A stretch of DNA of 64,000 bases from Stercorarius parasiticus (lineage: Eukaryota; Chordata; Aves; Charadriiformes; Stercorariidae). The notes under the pieces were generated by a model. It was not told the DNA's origin. It made no database searches and was given only the letters and a program-made list of their open reading frames with translations. The position numbers and the translations under genes are program-made. The first letter of the stretch is position 1. Every line of letters starts with the position of its first letter. Where the stretch lies: the NCBI GenBank assembly GCA_013396915.1, contig VWZL01002573.1, positions 1,924,323-1,988,322 of the forward strand, written 5' to 3'. Positions 20,658 to 32,700 of this stretch are shown in pieces.

Positions 20658-23430
20658 GGACGCAAAATGTAAATGCACAAATTTGTGGTGCTTCTCTCCC
20701 CGCCAGGAGGGGAAATAAATATCTTAAAGGGAAAATTAATAACTTAGAGACCTGCCTATGTAGATACAACTTTTGGTCTAGTGGGAATTTTTCCAGCTCT
20801 CTGTCCCTCCGTTTCCCCAGAAGAAAAATGGGAATAAGTCACCCTTAACAATCTTATGCAAAAATTTAATTATGTTTAGCTTATCTAATTGATGTATTTT
20901 GAGGAGGTTGGCTAAAAGATGTCATATGTGCAAAGTTATTTGTTATGTTTAAAGATATTTGTGCTCCCATCCTTGGGAAAATTCTTCACGTTCCCTGTCC
21001 TGCTGCACTTAGACACGATCCTATCTTGATTGCGTTCCAGTTACCCAGTGTCAAAAATAATCAGGAATAGGAAAGATAAAGCACAAGAGTGTTCTGTGGA
21101 AGGCTGCAATTCCAGCGACTCCTCCTTCCCCTGCTTGTCCAGCCTAAACATATGCAATCCTTTGGAAAGAAAAAATAAAAAGAAATAGCAGAGCAGTGTC
21201 CACCCATCTCCTAAGCATTCCTACAGTACAATGGGAAGCTGCTTAAGATTGATAATCAGAATTTCACCGCTCGAGAAAGTCCTTAAAATATCTCATGCCC
21301 CCCAGCCAATTCTTTAAAAAAAAATGAAGAAACAAAGGTATTCCCCTCCTTTTCTTTTTCACAGTTCCCTTTCAGCCCGTACGCCATCGAGAGGTGCGGA
21401 AGACGCCCGGAGGTGTGCGGGAACCCAGCCTCCCACCCAGACGGCCCCCGTCAAAACCAACTTTGGCGAGAAGGGGTTTTCCTTCCTTAAGAAATATTGC
21501 AAACGGAAGATTCCCATGTTTGAAAGGTCAGAGGAAAAAATATAATGCACTCATGAAGAGACAACCTCATTAATCCTGTTGTTCTTGGCCCAGTCAATAG
21601 AAGAAACATAAATGCTGTCAACACTGCGCTGCTAGATAAAGGATAAAAAGTGGGAATGAAATGTTTTACTGCAAGGACTGTTCTTATGGTTTGAGAACAT
21701 TTCTGGAAATAACCTGAGCTGAGAAAATGTTCCCTAGGAGGAATACATGCTGTGGGAAACTGTGTGGAAGATAAAGTTTGGTCAGTGACCTTCTCACTAT
21801 CCTCTAATCACGCAGCACACACTGCTCTAAAGAGCACAAAGAAAAGGGGATACTGTGCAGCCAGAGACACTTTACCTTCCCTACATTACATGAACTGAAG
21901 TGGAAAATACAAGAGTATCATAAATCTCTATTTCATGTTTTCGGATGCTGTAGTGAAATAATAATCTACTGTAACTCGCAGGGAAAAAAAAAAAAAGGTG
22001 ACTTTTGGTTTAGGCCACTTTAATAGCACAAAATGCAACACACCTTCAGTGAGCATAAAAACAAATGACTGGAAGTTGCTAAAAGGGGAACGTGCCTTTT
22101 CGGCTGTGTGACATTAGAAACGGAGAAAGATCATCACATTTCTCATCCAAAAAGAGGAATGACAGAGAAGACGACGACGACGTAAGGCTACCTCTCCAGT
22201 GCAGGCGCTTCCCTGGGATGATACATGGCAGAAAAGCTCGGTTTAAAAACTTGCACGTTAATGCATCAGCAGCATTCAGATACTGTATCTGAACAGGCAG
22301 AGTGAGTAAATATTAGCATATGTGGTTACTCCTGGGAAGATTAGGGAGTCATCAAATATGGATGTCCCCAGCGCTCCGCACGCAGTGAGGGTATTGGAAA
22401 ACTCCCACCTTTAGATATTTGCAGGGAAGAACATCACTTTTTTCCTTTTTTTTTTTCTATTTTATTTTTCCTTTAAAACCACGATTACTGCAATTACTGC
22501 CTCTAAAAAGCGGCGATTTGAGGACTGGTGTTACACGCACGGAAATGCCAAAGCTTTTTCGGTTTCTGCAGCGCAAATCTCAGAAATACAGTGAGATCTT
22601 CCTGAAATGGCGTCACTGGGGCAATGCCACAGCATTGAGGTTGGGTAAATATTTTCCTTGTACTCATCGTTTAGTGGCTGTTGACAAATACACTACCTAG
22701 AGCGGTAATGTAAGGTAATGATGTCATTACTGGGGGATAAACAATGCGGCTGCAGCGCGTTTCTGTAGTTCTTTCAAAATAGAAGGCTAAATTAGTTTGT
22801 GCATCCCAGATCTTTCAAATATTTCACCAGCGTCACAGAAATAATTGCAAAAGTGGCTGGTGAGCTAATTCAGGCAAAATAACAGGCTTAACCTGAACTG
22901 CTCAAATTAGAGGCAATCCTTTTTTTGGAAACACCTGAGAAATAAGGAGAATAGTCTGGACAGAATGAGATTTCCTTCTGTCTTCTTCACTTGCTGGCTT
23001 CAAATCGGACATGAAACAGAAAGGGTGTAATAAGCTATTCTCTTATTTTTCTTCCATCCATCTGGAAACAAGAACTACCAGAAGTCTGACAAGAAAGCCT
23101 GATCTCCAGCCAGATTTCTAGAAATGTTAATAAGAGTTCCTTATTCAAAAAGCACCTTCAAAACTTCTGAACTATCGGGAAGAGAACCTCAGATGTCTCA
23201 TCGTCTACCACAATTATTCCTGGAAAAAGACCAAGAAGTGCCCTACAGAATCATCCTGCTACCGTATGTAACAAACCCTACATACCTCAAAATATAGAGA
23301 TGTATTTTACATATACATGATAATGCCAGTGACTGCAGATGATTTTAAGAATAAAACCTTTTGAAATAACTTCAGGAGATGGGCAGTGGGCAACAGCAAT
23401 ATAAGAATAAGACGAGGAATATATAAGAAT
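20658..23430. other. Unique AT-rich non-coding DNA
   Basis: No gene is recognised. The block from 22700 to 22920 has CNE-like composition and contains the palindrome at 22715-22730. A short GAC trinucleotide run lies at about 22171-22182. A runs occur at 21316 and 21984. Confidence 0.45.
22715..22730. promoter_or_regulatory. Near-perfect palindrome with TAAT/CRE-like core
   Basis: GTAATGATGTCATTAC has 7-base inverted arms (GTAATGA / TCATTAC) around a TG centre. The centre resembles a CRE/AP-1-type TGATGTCA site, and the outer parts carry inverted TAAT cores. It could be a dimeric transcription-factor site. The sequence alone cannot show use. Confidence 0.25.
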
Positions 23431-23701
23431 ATAATGATAGGAAAAGGGGTAACGGTTTCAAACTGAAAGAGGGTAGATTTAGATTGGATATTAGGAAGAA
23501 ATCCTTTACTCTGAGGGTGGTGAGGAACTGGAACAGGTTGCCCAGGGAGGCTGTGGCTGCCCCATCCCTGGAGGTGTTCAAGGCCAGGTTGGACGGGGCT
23601 TTGAGCAGCCTGGTCTAGTGGGAGGTGTCCCTGCCCAGGGCAGGGGGGTGGAAAGAGATGACCTTTAAGGTCCCTTCCAACCTGAACCATTCTATGATTC
23701 T
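23431..23701 (+). mobile_element. CR1 retrotransposon, about 270-base 3' fragment
   Basis: A well-preserved sense-strand CR1 3' end. It includes GGAAAAGGGGTAACGGTTTC, GATTTAGATTGGATATTAGG, AACTGGAACAGGTTGCCCAG, GGAGGTGTTCAAGGCCAGG and AGATGACCTTTAAGGTCCC, and ends CCATTCTATGATTC. Similarity to the common avian CR1 consensus is visibly high, so this is the youngest-looking copy in the window. It is 5'-truncated and inactive. Confidence 0.96.
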
Positions 23702-26700
23702 AAAAGAAATTTTCTCCCATGGGCTTTACTCAGAATAAATTTACGGGGGGAGAGTATTGCCTTTGCTTTAGTGTCAACTCAGAGCTTTCCAGGTGCAAAC
23801 CAGAAACATCTCAGAGGCTCCCCGATGACGGGGGAGCATCTCCAGCACTTCAGTCGGGTACACTTCACCCACAAGGCAAGCTGAGGACCACGCGGGACCT
23901 GCAGAGGCTTTGAGGGGTGGCACACGGCGATAGCGGAGAGGCACCAGCAGAATTTCCCTGCTCCATTTTGTGCAGCGCAACTTAATGGCACTATTGACAT
24001 CTTCTGTGATATACGTCCTGTGATCAGCGCAATTACTGCATGTCATCACCACTGTAAATTTACCCAGCCTGAAACCATTTTAAACTTAAACTGCATACTT
24101 AAGAACTACTATCCACCTCCTCTTTGTAAATTAGCCATATGATTTATCTGTGGGAACCATTTCAAAAAGTATACATTCAGAAATACATATACCACATGAT
24201 GTCTTTTCCATATGGCATCTCATAATTATTTTGCTGTGTGTGAACATGATGAAAACAGTTTCATAATTCTCTAAGGGTTAGGGTAAATTATTTCAATTAG
24301 ACATATTTCAGAGCAAACATTACCTTAGGGTTTATTAATAATAGTACCTGAGAAGGAACAGCTGCCTTTTAAGCAGCGAGAGCTGTCAGCTTCTCACTGC
24401 CCCCCCTGTAGCACCCCTTTTGTGACTCTAAAAAAAATGGCAGATTTTCTCATGCTTTACCTAAACAGAGAACTTGGCAGCAGAGACCTGGTTGTAATCC
24501 TCAGCAAGGGAGCTGGTGGGTGGATTTTTTTCTCTATAAACTCTTGTATAAACCACACCAGTCTCCTGGTATTTATTTTGTGTAATGTTGGAAATCATAC
24601 ACAGATCCAGCAGGCCATGTAAAGGAGTTTTGTAACTTCCTGAAACCCTTTCAGGCAAAAATCTTTTCTCCAACAGCGGTCCCAGGTCATCAGGATATTA
24701 TCACCATTTTTTCCAGGGCACAGTTCCTCGACCATTTGCAACAGTATAGCTTTGAAAAGGTGAAACGCGAATCTGAACTGGATCAGCTAATTATTAGGAG
24801 TTGCTGTTAGAATTATTAAGAAGAAAGTTATCTCCGTTCTCAAAGCATACGGCCTGCGTTGTAAGCACGGGGCTTACAAACAGCTTGCCTTGCAGTTTTA
24901 TGTGCTGTGCTCCTCATCTAGCTGTTTTTACGTACTAATACCGTCCTATGACACGCACCGATTTTGAACTACCGATTCTGTGACCAAACCCCTCCGCGCA
25001 GTGCAGCCCATCTGGTTTGATGCACCCCATTGCTCCACAAGAGCGTCTGCCTCTTTGCAAGGAATGCTTGTATTTATTTTTTTTTACACACAAATGCCTA
25101 AGAATCACCTAGGTTCACGCAAGCCCCTGAAAAATGCTGAAGTGGAAGCGTGCTGAGGGCCGGTCGGAGAGCAGGCACGGAAAATCCCAGCCTGTCCTCA
25201 CCCTACAAGAGGCGAGTGAATTGACCCTGAATACGCAGTCACTAAAGCTGGCTTGAAAAAAGGGACAGAGCTCCGTCCCGTCGGCTAATAAATAATGCAG
25301 GTAGAATCACAGAGAGGGCTGGTGCGACCGACTCCTTGTTACAACCTGTGGGCTGGAAGAAAATTGTTGCGGAGCTGTAGCTCTCAGCCTGAAGAGGGAG
25401 GCGAGGGCACCAGCACCCTTATCAATCCTGCTTATTTGGGCCTCCTGCATGGAGGAGTATGGAAAAAATAAAAATTTGAACTGAGATAGCTCTAATAGTA
25501 TCTGTTAAAGAGGTTTAAAATGAGTATGCTGAGAAATCAGCTCTCACCTTGGCTGTTAAGTCTTCGAATCCAGCAATCCCTGCGTGCCTATGAAGAGAGG
25601 GCTTCTAATTCATTTAGCATGTCGCTGCCGTCAAGAATGTATATACACACACAAATAGCACAAAAAGAGAGAAAGAGGATGTGCTTACATGCATAACTGT
25701 ACGTGTAACACACATGTACGAACCCATGTTTGCTCAAAAGCCAATACCAGGATATCTAAAGTGCTTAGTTATCACCTGGCCAAACACGGTTGTCCCAATC
25801 CATTGTTATCATACTTTAACCTTTTCATCTAAGCTACAAGAGGAAAAAAGCGTTTCCAAAGAGAAAAATTGATTGGTAAAAGGCATTCAAGCTATAAAAT
25901 ATTTCCTTTTGGTTCAGGTCCTCGTATTTTTGCCTGGCTCAAGTTCAGGAAGCTCTATAACTTTGCTGAATGATTTCCAAAGGGCCTCTTGCCCATATCT
26001 TTGTGCAAGAACACTCACATTTAGCCTTAGAATTGCCACTTAAAAGACAAGAGAAACCGTTTGCTTCTCTGTTTTCTATGGCGTAATGAAGCGTGTGGAT
26101 TTCTACAGAGCTGTTTGCCTGTGACTTCTCCAGGAGGAACCTGGCCTGGGCCCAGCCCCACAAAGACCTTCAGCACTGGGTGCCCCAAACTCAAAGGTCC
26201 TGGGGCAGACTTTCTCTCCCACTTATGTGTCCTTCTCCAGTGTGTGGAAACCCAAAGAAAGCGAACAAATGAGAACCCTAAGCCTGGGATCTGTTTAATA
26301 AATTGAATAAACAAGCTTTTGTCTAATGTTTGGACTTTGAAACTACTATCTCATTTTGGGAAGGCTATATCATGGAAACGCCTAATCTCTTTCTTCATGT
26401 CATCCAAGGAGGAGACCGACCTCTGACCTTTGTTTTTCCTCTCTACTTAATCCCATTATTTATTCTCCTTCTCTCCATAACCAGACAATCTTTGTTACAC
26501 TTCATAGGCTTTTATACTTCTCAAAATCCCACACTTTTCTGAGTTCGATTTTTTGGACAACTCTTCCAAAGAAACAAAGCTTACATGTTGGCTCTGTCTG
26601 CTGGACCTTTTCTTCCTTAACCATTTGCAAATTCATTGGTTTATTTCAATCCAGTCCAATAGAGACGTAGAAACCCTGACGATAATTAAATTCTTGTAAT

Positions 26701-29700
26701 TTCTGCAAACACTGAGCTGGAGTCAGGTAGGAAACTGGAAGGAGCGCCTCTGCTGCAGGAAAAGCTGCAACACGAGGCTCTATGGTACCATTTCTCCTGG
26801 CTTGACCTTGACCAAGAGGATTGTGCAAACAGCAGCTCAGGAGAAACCGAGGCACGGTCTGTAGGTTGGGTGGGGAGTATGATCTCAAATCCTTGTTTCA
26901 CCCAGAGGAATATAAGAACAAGCAAACTGACTTGACTACCTGGTACCCAGAGAGGAGAATTTTGTAGCAAATTCTACATCCGTGCATGAACTCTTGTCAT
27001 CCGCCTGTAGCTTTTGAATCTGAAAGCTGGTAACAGAAACACAGCAAATGCTTAAATCGGTATTTGTCTTCACCTTAATTTCTGGCATACAGTAGGGCTC
27101 ATGCTACTCTTGTACCTGTTCACAATAAGGTTGCATGAGTGACTTGGGTACGTATTTGTGCTCAGCAATTACGCGACATCCTCCGTTGGCAATGGGACTA
27201 GGCTGGGAGTCAGGAGACAGACTTCCATCTGTTAGTAAAAGGTTGTGGGACTGTAGAAAGTTTTCTTCCCCCTCCTCGTCCTCCTTTTTTCCTCTCCCAC
27301 ACTTTGCCTTTTTTATTAGTTCGAGCTAAAAGTCCTTGGGCGGAAAGGCCTTTTTTTCACCAGATGTTTGCATGAGCCTAACACATTGGGAGCCCTTTCT
27401 TAGTTTAAGTCCAGATGGCCTGTTGCAAAGTAGATAATAACAAGACTCTAGCAAATACTGACGTTCTTATATCTATATGACAGCATCACCTTTGAAATGG
27501 GAACACTTGTCTGTACATGTTGTAAGAAAACATTTTCACTTGTGTATTTAGCTATAATGGCTCTGCTGAAATGCAAACATAAGATCTTAAAAGTACGTCC
27601 ATCAAAATTAATGGACAGTCTGACAGAGATCAAATTTGTTTTCTGCAAAGAGATTAATAATCTGAAGGCATCGGAGATTTTGCCATGCCTGTCTTGTTTC
27701 TGTTCCGCCGTGTTATGCTGCGCTGAAGGCTGTGCCCAGTCTGTTAAAACACTCTCTCTCCGCTTGCTCAAAGAGAAAGGCTGGACCTCTCATGAATGTT
27801 GTCTACCGCCAAAGAGTCTGGCTCAAGACCCATCTCTAAATTTCATTTGCCTTTTGAAGAGAAGAAATTTTCCTTGACGAAGGTGATTATCAGGTATTAA
27901 AGGCTAATCTTATAATAAATTTGTGAATTAGTGAGCTTATTTCTTAACTAGTCAAAAGCAAATCCCTCTTGCTCATACCTTGTTATGTTCACGTTGCATG
28001 CTATCGTATCACTGCTGTTTAATCGTTCGTCAGGGAAAAAAAAAAATCTCAAGCAGAGATATTCACTCACTGAAATGGGCTGGGGTGGCGAGGTTACTCA
28101 CCGTAATGTGTTTTTCAGATATATTTTTCTTATTTAATCCCAAAGGGCTTTTATTTTGTGTCAATTTGTACAGTAAAGTTCTCTTTTATGAGGCTGACTT
28201 TGCTCCTATATTGTTAGTGCACTTAATTAAACTCAGAAATGCTTAATTCTTTCTAGGGCCCTAATTCTGCTCTGAAATACAAACAGTGCTATGTGCCCTC
28301 AAAGAGAGAAAGTCAGTGTAATTCGACACAAATTTCAAAGACCTCCCCAAAGTGCTTCTTTCTGTGTTGTGCAAAGGAGGGAGGAGGGAAATGGCTGAAC
28401 ACTTGGCTTTTGAATTGGCCCCGTTTCGAAGGTGAGGACAATCTGAAACACTTGGACCCGCTTCTAATACCCCTGTAGCCTGGTTGCACGGCTTGATTCA
28501 GGTCCATCTGTACCCAAAAGCAGGGATAAATTATGCATGTGAGGGGCTGCAGCAGCCTTCGCATTAAATATTGATCTGCTGGTCCTCTGCCACTCGGCAA
28601 GACCGTGCATCTCCAGATCCACCTGTCTGCACCGCGGTGACGGCAGCTCCCCGAGGAGGGGCTTTAAAGCTGCACACAAAGCAAACCGTCCAAAATAGGT
28701 GGATCTAGAGCAAATTTCCTGAGCGTAATTTATTCCACACCCTGGCTAGCATAACAAGTGTTCCCGAGCCTCTGTGGATATGTATTCAAGAGGGAGCTGT
28801 CTGTCTACATTTGATTTTACATTTCCTTCAGCTAGTTCAGAGATCCATAAGCAAAATCCAGCACCCGGGGACATCCGGGAGGACTGTGAATTCATAAACA
28901 ATAAATGGTTTACAATCACACGTACCTCAACATTTTAATCTCTGGCAGATAGGGTTTGCATAACTGCTTCTGGGTAGCACGCAGGCTCTGTGTAATACGG
29001 GTTTATTCACCTATACTGCGTATTTCACTTGACTTGACCCTTTCTGGGCAGAAGGATCACCTGAGGGTGAGGAAACATAAAACGTCCCCAAAGGGTGCCC
29101 ACGTGCTGGATGCAGGGAGAGATCTCCACCTACACTCTCCCATTGCAGGGAGAACGAGATGGAGCACGTGCAGAACCCTTTTCAAAGGAGCCACTTGGGC
29201 ATGCCATCCATTGAAACTAATGAAAAACCTCTTTCTAATCCTACCACAGCACTTCTCGACCTCCGCATCAGGGGCCACGCTTTGCAAACGTGCTGTGGCT
29301 TAGGAGACCAGTCACGCCAAAGCAAACCCTCCTTCCTACAAGTTGCCCCCAACTCCTCGCCACATAAAATGGCTATTTTTTGATCCAGAGGAAATTCTGG
29401 AGCCACACAACGCTTCTGACCTCTATGGGATTGTAGCCATATTGCAAAGGCAGCAAAACTGCTGCCCCAAGAGGTGGACAAACCCCCATGAGTTCAAGGC
29501 TTGACTGTCCCATTTGCCTTCCAAGGCAATCCAAGTTACAGACACCAAAAAACATCCTTTCTGAGGGCAGGATTTCCCTCACGTCCTGCAGCAGTTCTCC
29601 TACCTCCAGACATAGGTCCTTGAGGTACATCAGAAGACTGGAAGCAGATGCCTTCTCCAGCCTACTTGCTCCTCTAATCCACTTGGCAGTGCATTTGTTG

Positions 29701-32700
29701 GTAAAGGTGCTGACATTTGTTTGAGACGTCAAAACTGTAAGGCTGAATCAGACCTGTGAAGTATACAAATGAGTGTTAAGTAATTTCTCTTACAAGAAAT
29801 AACTGTAAGCAATTTTCCCCGTATTCCTTCGTTAAATCCAGATTTCTAAGCCGCAGTGACTCTAAAAACAATCCCAATTATTTTCTTATTAGACACTCCA
29901 GACGTATTGAACAAGTATCTGAGTAGCCTGGCTGTGTAAGAAGAACTAGAAGGGCGGTATGGTCAAGACTGAGATGTAATAGCTCACTTCAGCTAAACAT
30001 TTCCAGGCTAAGGCACACATTGAAGTTTTTCCACACCCAAACCATAGAATTTTACTGGAAATTGCTTAGTAAGTGTTTAGTGTGGCCTGCCCATTGACTT
30101 GGTATTCCAACCAGATTGAAAACTCTTACAACCTCAGCCTTTTCTATCATATTTTCATTTTTTTTCTACTTGCAACAACTCCAAGACAGCACAAGATTGG
30201 AGAAGACAACGCGATGAAAATGTAGGAGAACCGTCACCTTTTCTTATTTTCACAAAAAAAAAAAAAAGATTTGCTTTTAGCTTTTGGGAGGAGATTTGGC
30301 TCAGCTGACATTTTCGCATAACCAGTACATCCTTTCCTATCTGCTGCACCGAGCCGAGTTCAAAATAGCTGAATAGAAATAACTGGCGGGCCAGTTGTGG
30401 ATCTGACATTCGGAATTAAGCAGATGGTAAGCACAAAAATACAGTCTGGGTTAAATACTGACCGCATTTGCCAGAAGCACAGACCTAGAAACCCTAGCCA
30501 CATCCAGATCATAGGCAGAGCACATACAGATCTACCAAAACACTAAGAGCAGAATCCAGTATAAATTATTCTGTGTTAATAGTACATGGACATCTGACAG
30601 TATTTTTCTTTTAAGCACTTTTTTTTTTTTTTTTTCCCTTCAAAAGGATGGAATTTCACTCTGTACTGGACACTTTGGCCAAAAGCTTTTTCCCAAATGG
30701 ATGCAATCCCCTTTCTGATGTGAGTGCCTAACACCAAGTCTCCTACCATTGCATCCAGACACGCTGCCCCCGCTGCGCTGACGGGTAGGAGGTGATATTT
30801 AAAGCAATGCCAATTGAACACAACAGGGGATAGGCATAGCAGAAGCAACAGAAGGAGGATTTTGCAAGAGCTCGCTAGGTCACGTTAAACTCCTTTCTCT
30901 GGCCACATCCAGTGTCCAGCCCGTATGCCTGAAGATCTTGCTGTAAGCCTTTGTTATTTATTTGGAAATTTACTGTGGCTGGGGTTTAACTCTGTGTTTT
31001 GGAGCTGTTCTTTAGCTGATATAGTGCACTTCATCCTTCATAAACAATAATCAAAGGTGCCAGTGCCTCAGAGGACACGATCAATACTAGTGGATGACCT
31101 GGTCTCTATAGGAATGTTACTTATACATCAAAATTTGTACTCAAGAAGAGAAAGCAAGTGCATAAGAGCTGTATTTATTAGGTTTAAAGACTCATACCTT
31201 TGGCTAAGCATCAGTTAAAGTCTCTTAAACAAACTTCTTTGTTTCTTGCAGAAATAAATATTTATTATTGCACTGGGAAAAAAAAAGCTCTCACAAAGCC
31301 TAACTATTTTAATAAAAAATTTAATATGTTTATTTCTTCCAGACAGGAGATAAAAAGCTGTCAGAAAAATAATGGTTTAAATTACAGTGAGATGTTTTCT
31401 TTACCTAATCTTTCTTTTTCTTCTTTCCCAAAAATCTATGTGGCATGCTCAGAATTTTTATTTTTAGTAAGAAATGTCAAGGAAACACTTTATGGTAAGT
31501 GGCTGCTCACTATTAATTCTTTTGTTATTAAACGTGGGAACATTAATTACCATTAATCGTTTTGGCTCTAATATAGATTTCCCACAATAAAATCTTTACA
31601 CGCATATAGAGACCCTATAATCTAATCAAGCAATTTTCTCCTACCTACTTGGAAGGGAGAGAAAGAGCAAGATTGTTCTTGGTTTTTTGTTTGGGGTTTT
31701 TTTTTTTTTTTTTTGTTGTTGTTGTTTTTTGGTTTTTTTTTAATTCGGAGGAGGAGGAAGTGCAGGAGAAACTGGTAATGGGACCTATATAAGGACGGAG
31801 AAAAACAGTAACTATTCCTACAGTCAGTGTACGTGCTACTCAATTAGTAAACATACATAAAAGATAAAGATACTTTATAAAAGGTAAAGTTCAGTAAGAG
31901 AGATGTATGTAGCTCTAAGTCATCAAGCAAACATACTGCTCTGCAAAAGCAGTGATAATAATAAAACTTTGCTTTTAATCAAGACAAAAAAAAAATTTAG
32001 CAGCAATTAGTGCAGTGCTTCCTAGTGCAGCTCTCATACAGTCCAAATCTCCAGTGCAGTCAATGGAAGTTCACATTTAACGACATAAACACAACAGAAG
32101 TTTATCAAGATGAAGAAGAAGGGCAAAGCTACAAATGCTGATTGTTGTGGACAAGGTAGTCTTCGGAGTGTGTGCTGCAAACTCTGTTGTTTTACACAGG
32201 ACAAAACGGGGCTGCTGAACCCTTTTTAAACGTGCCACCATCAGATTTACTGATTTCCATATTGACAGGTACATTCTTTAAACCGCCACAGATAATTTTG
32301 CCGAATAAGATTGTCATTACTCCTCAGATGCCCTAATTTGAATAAGCATGATGAATGAATATACTGTATTTCTCAGAACAAACAAGCTGCAAGCTCCATC
32401 TTAAGCACGGAGGCTACAGTGTCTGATTAAGTATGTATGCTGCTTGCCAAATCTCTGCAGATCAACACAGGACTTAAATCTCACTTTCACTTTTAGACTT
32501 ATAATTATTCGCAGAATGAAGTTTCCATAACCAACAGTTAAAGCCATTTATTTCAAATATTGATTTACAACTGGAGGCCTTGCATTAATACGTGTCTTAG
32601 TCACTTTGGGCCTTTACCACTAATCAAGGTCTGTGTAGGCCGAGGAGAAAAACTACATGATGATGCCCTTCACTGGTACGTGGTCCACAGATTGCACTTT

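Noticed and set aside
20354..20769. Several ORFs of 78-108 codons on both strands
   Set aside because: They lie inside or overlap the CR1 3' fragment and are by-products of its sequence, not host genes or an intact CR1 ORF.
23307..23690. 127-codon minus-strand ORF
   Set aside because: Most of it is antisense to the CR1 fragment at 23431-23701.
24272..24285. Telomere-like AAGGGTTAGGG
   Set aside because: Fewer than two full TTAGGG units; chance occurrence.
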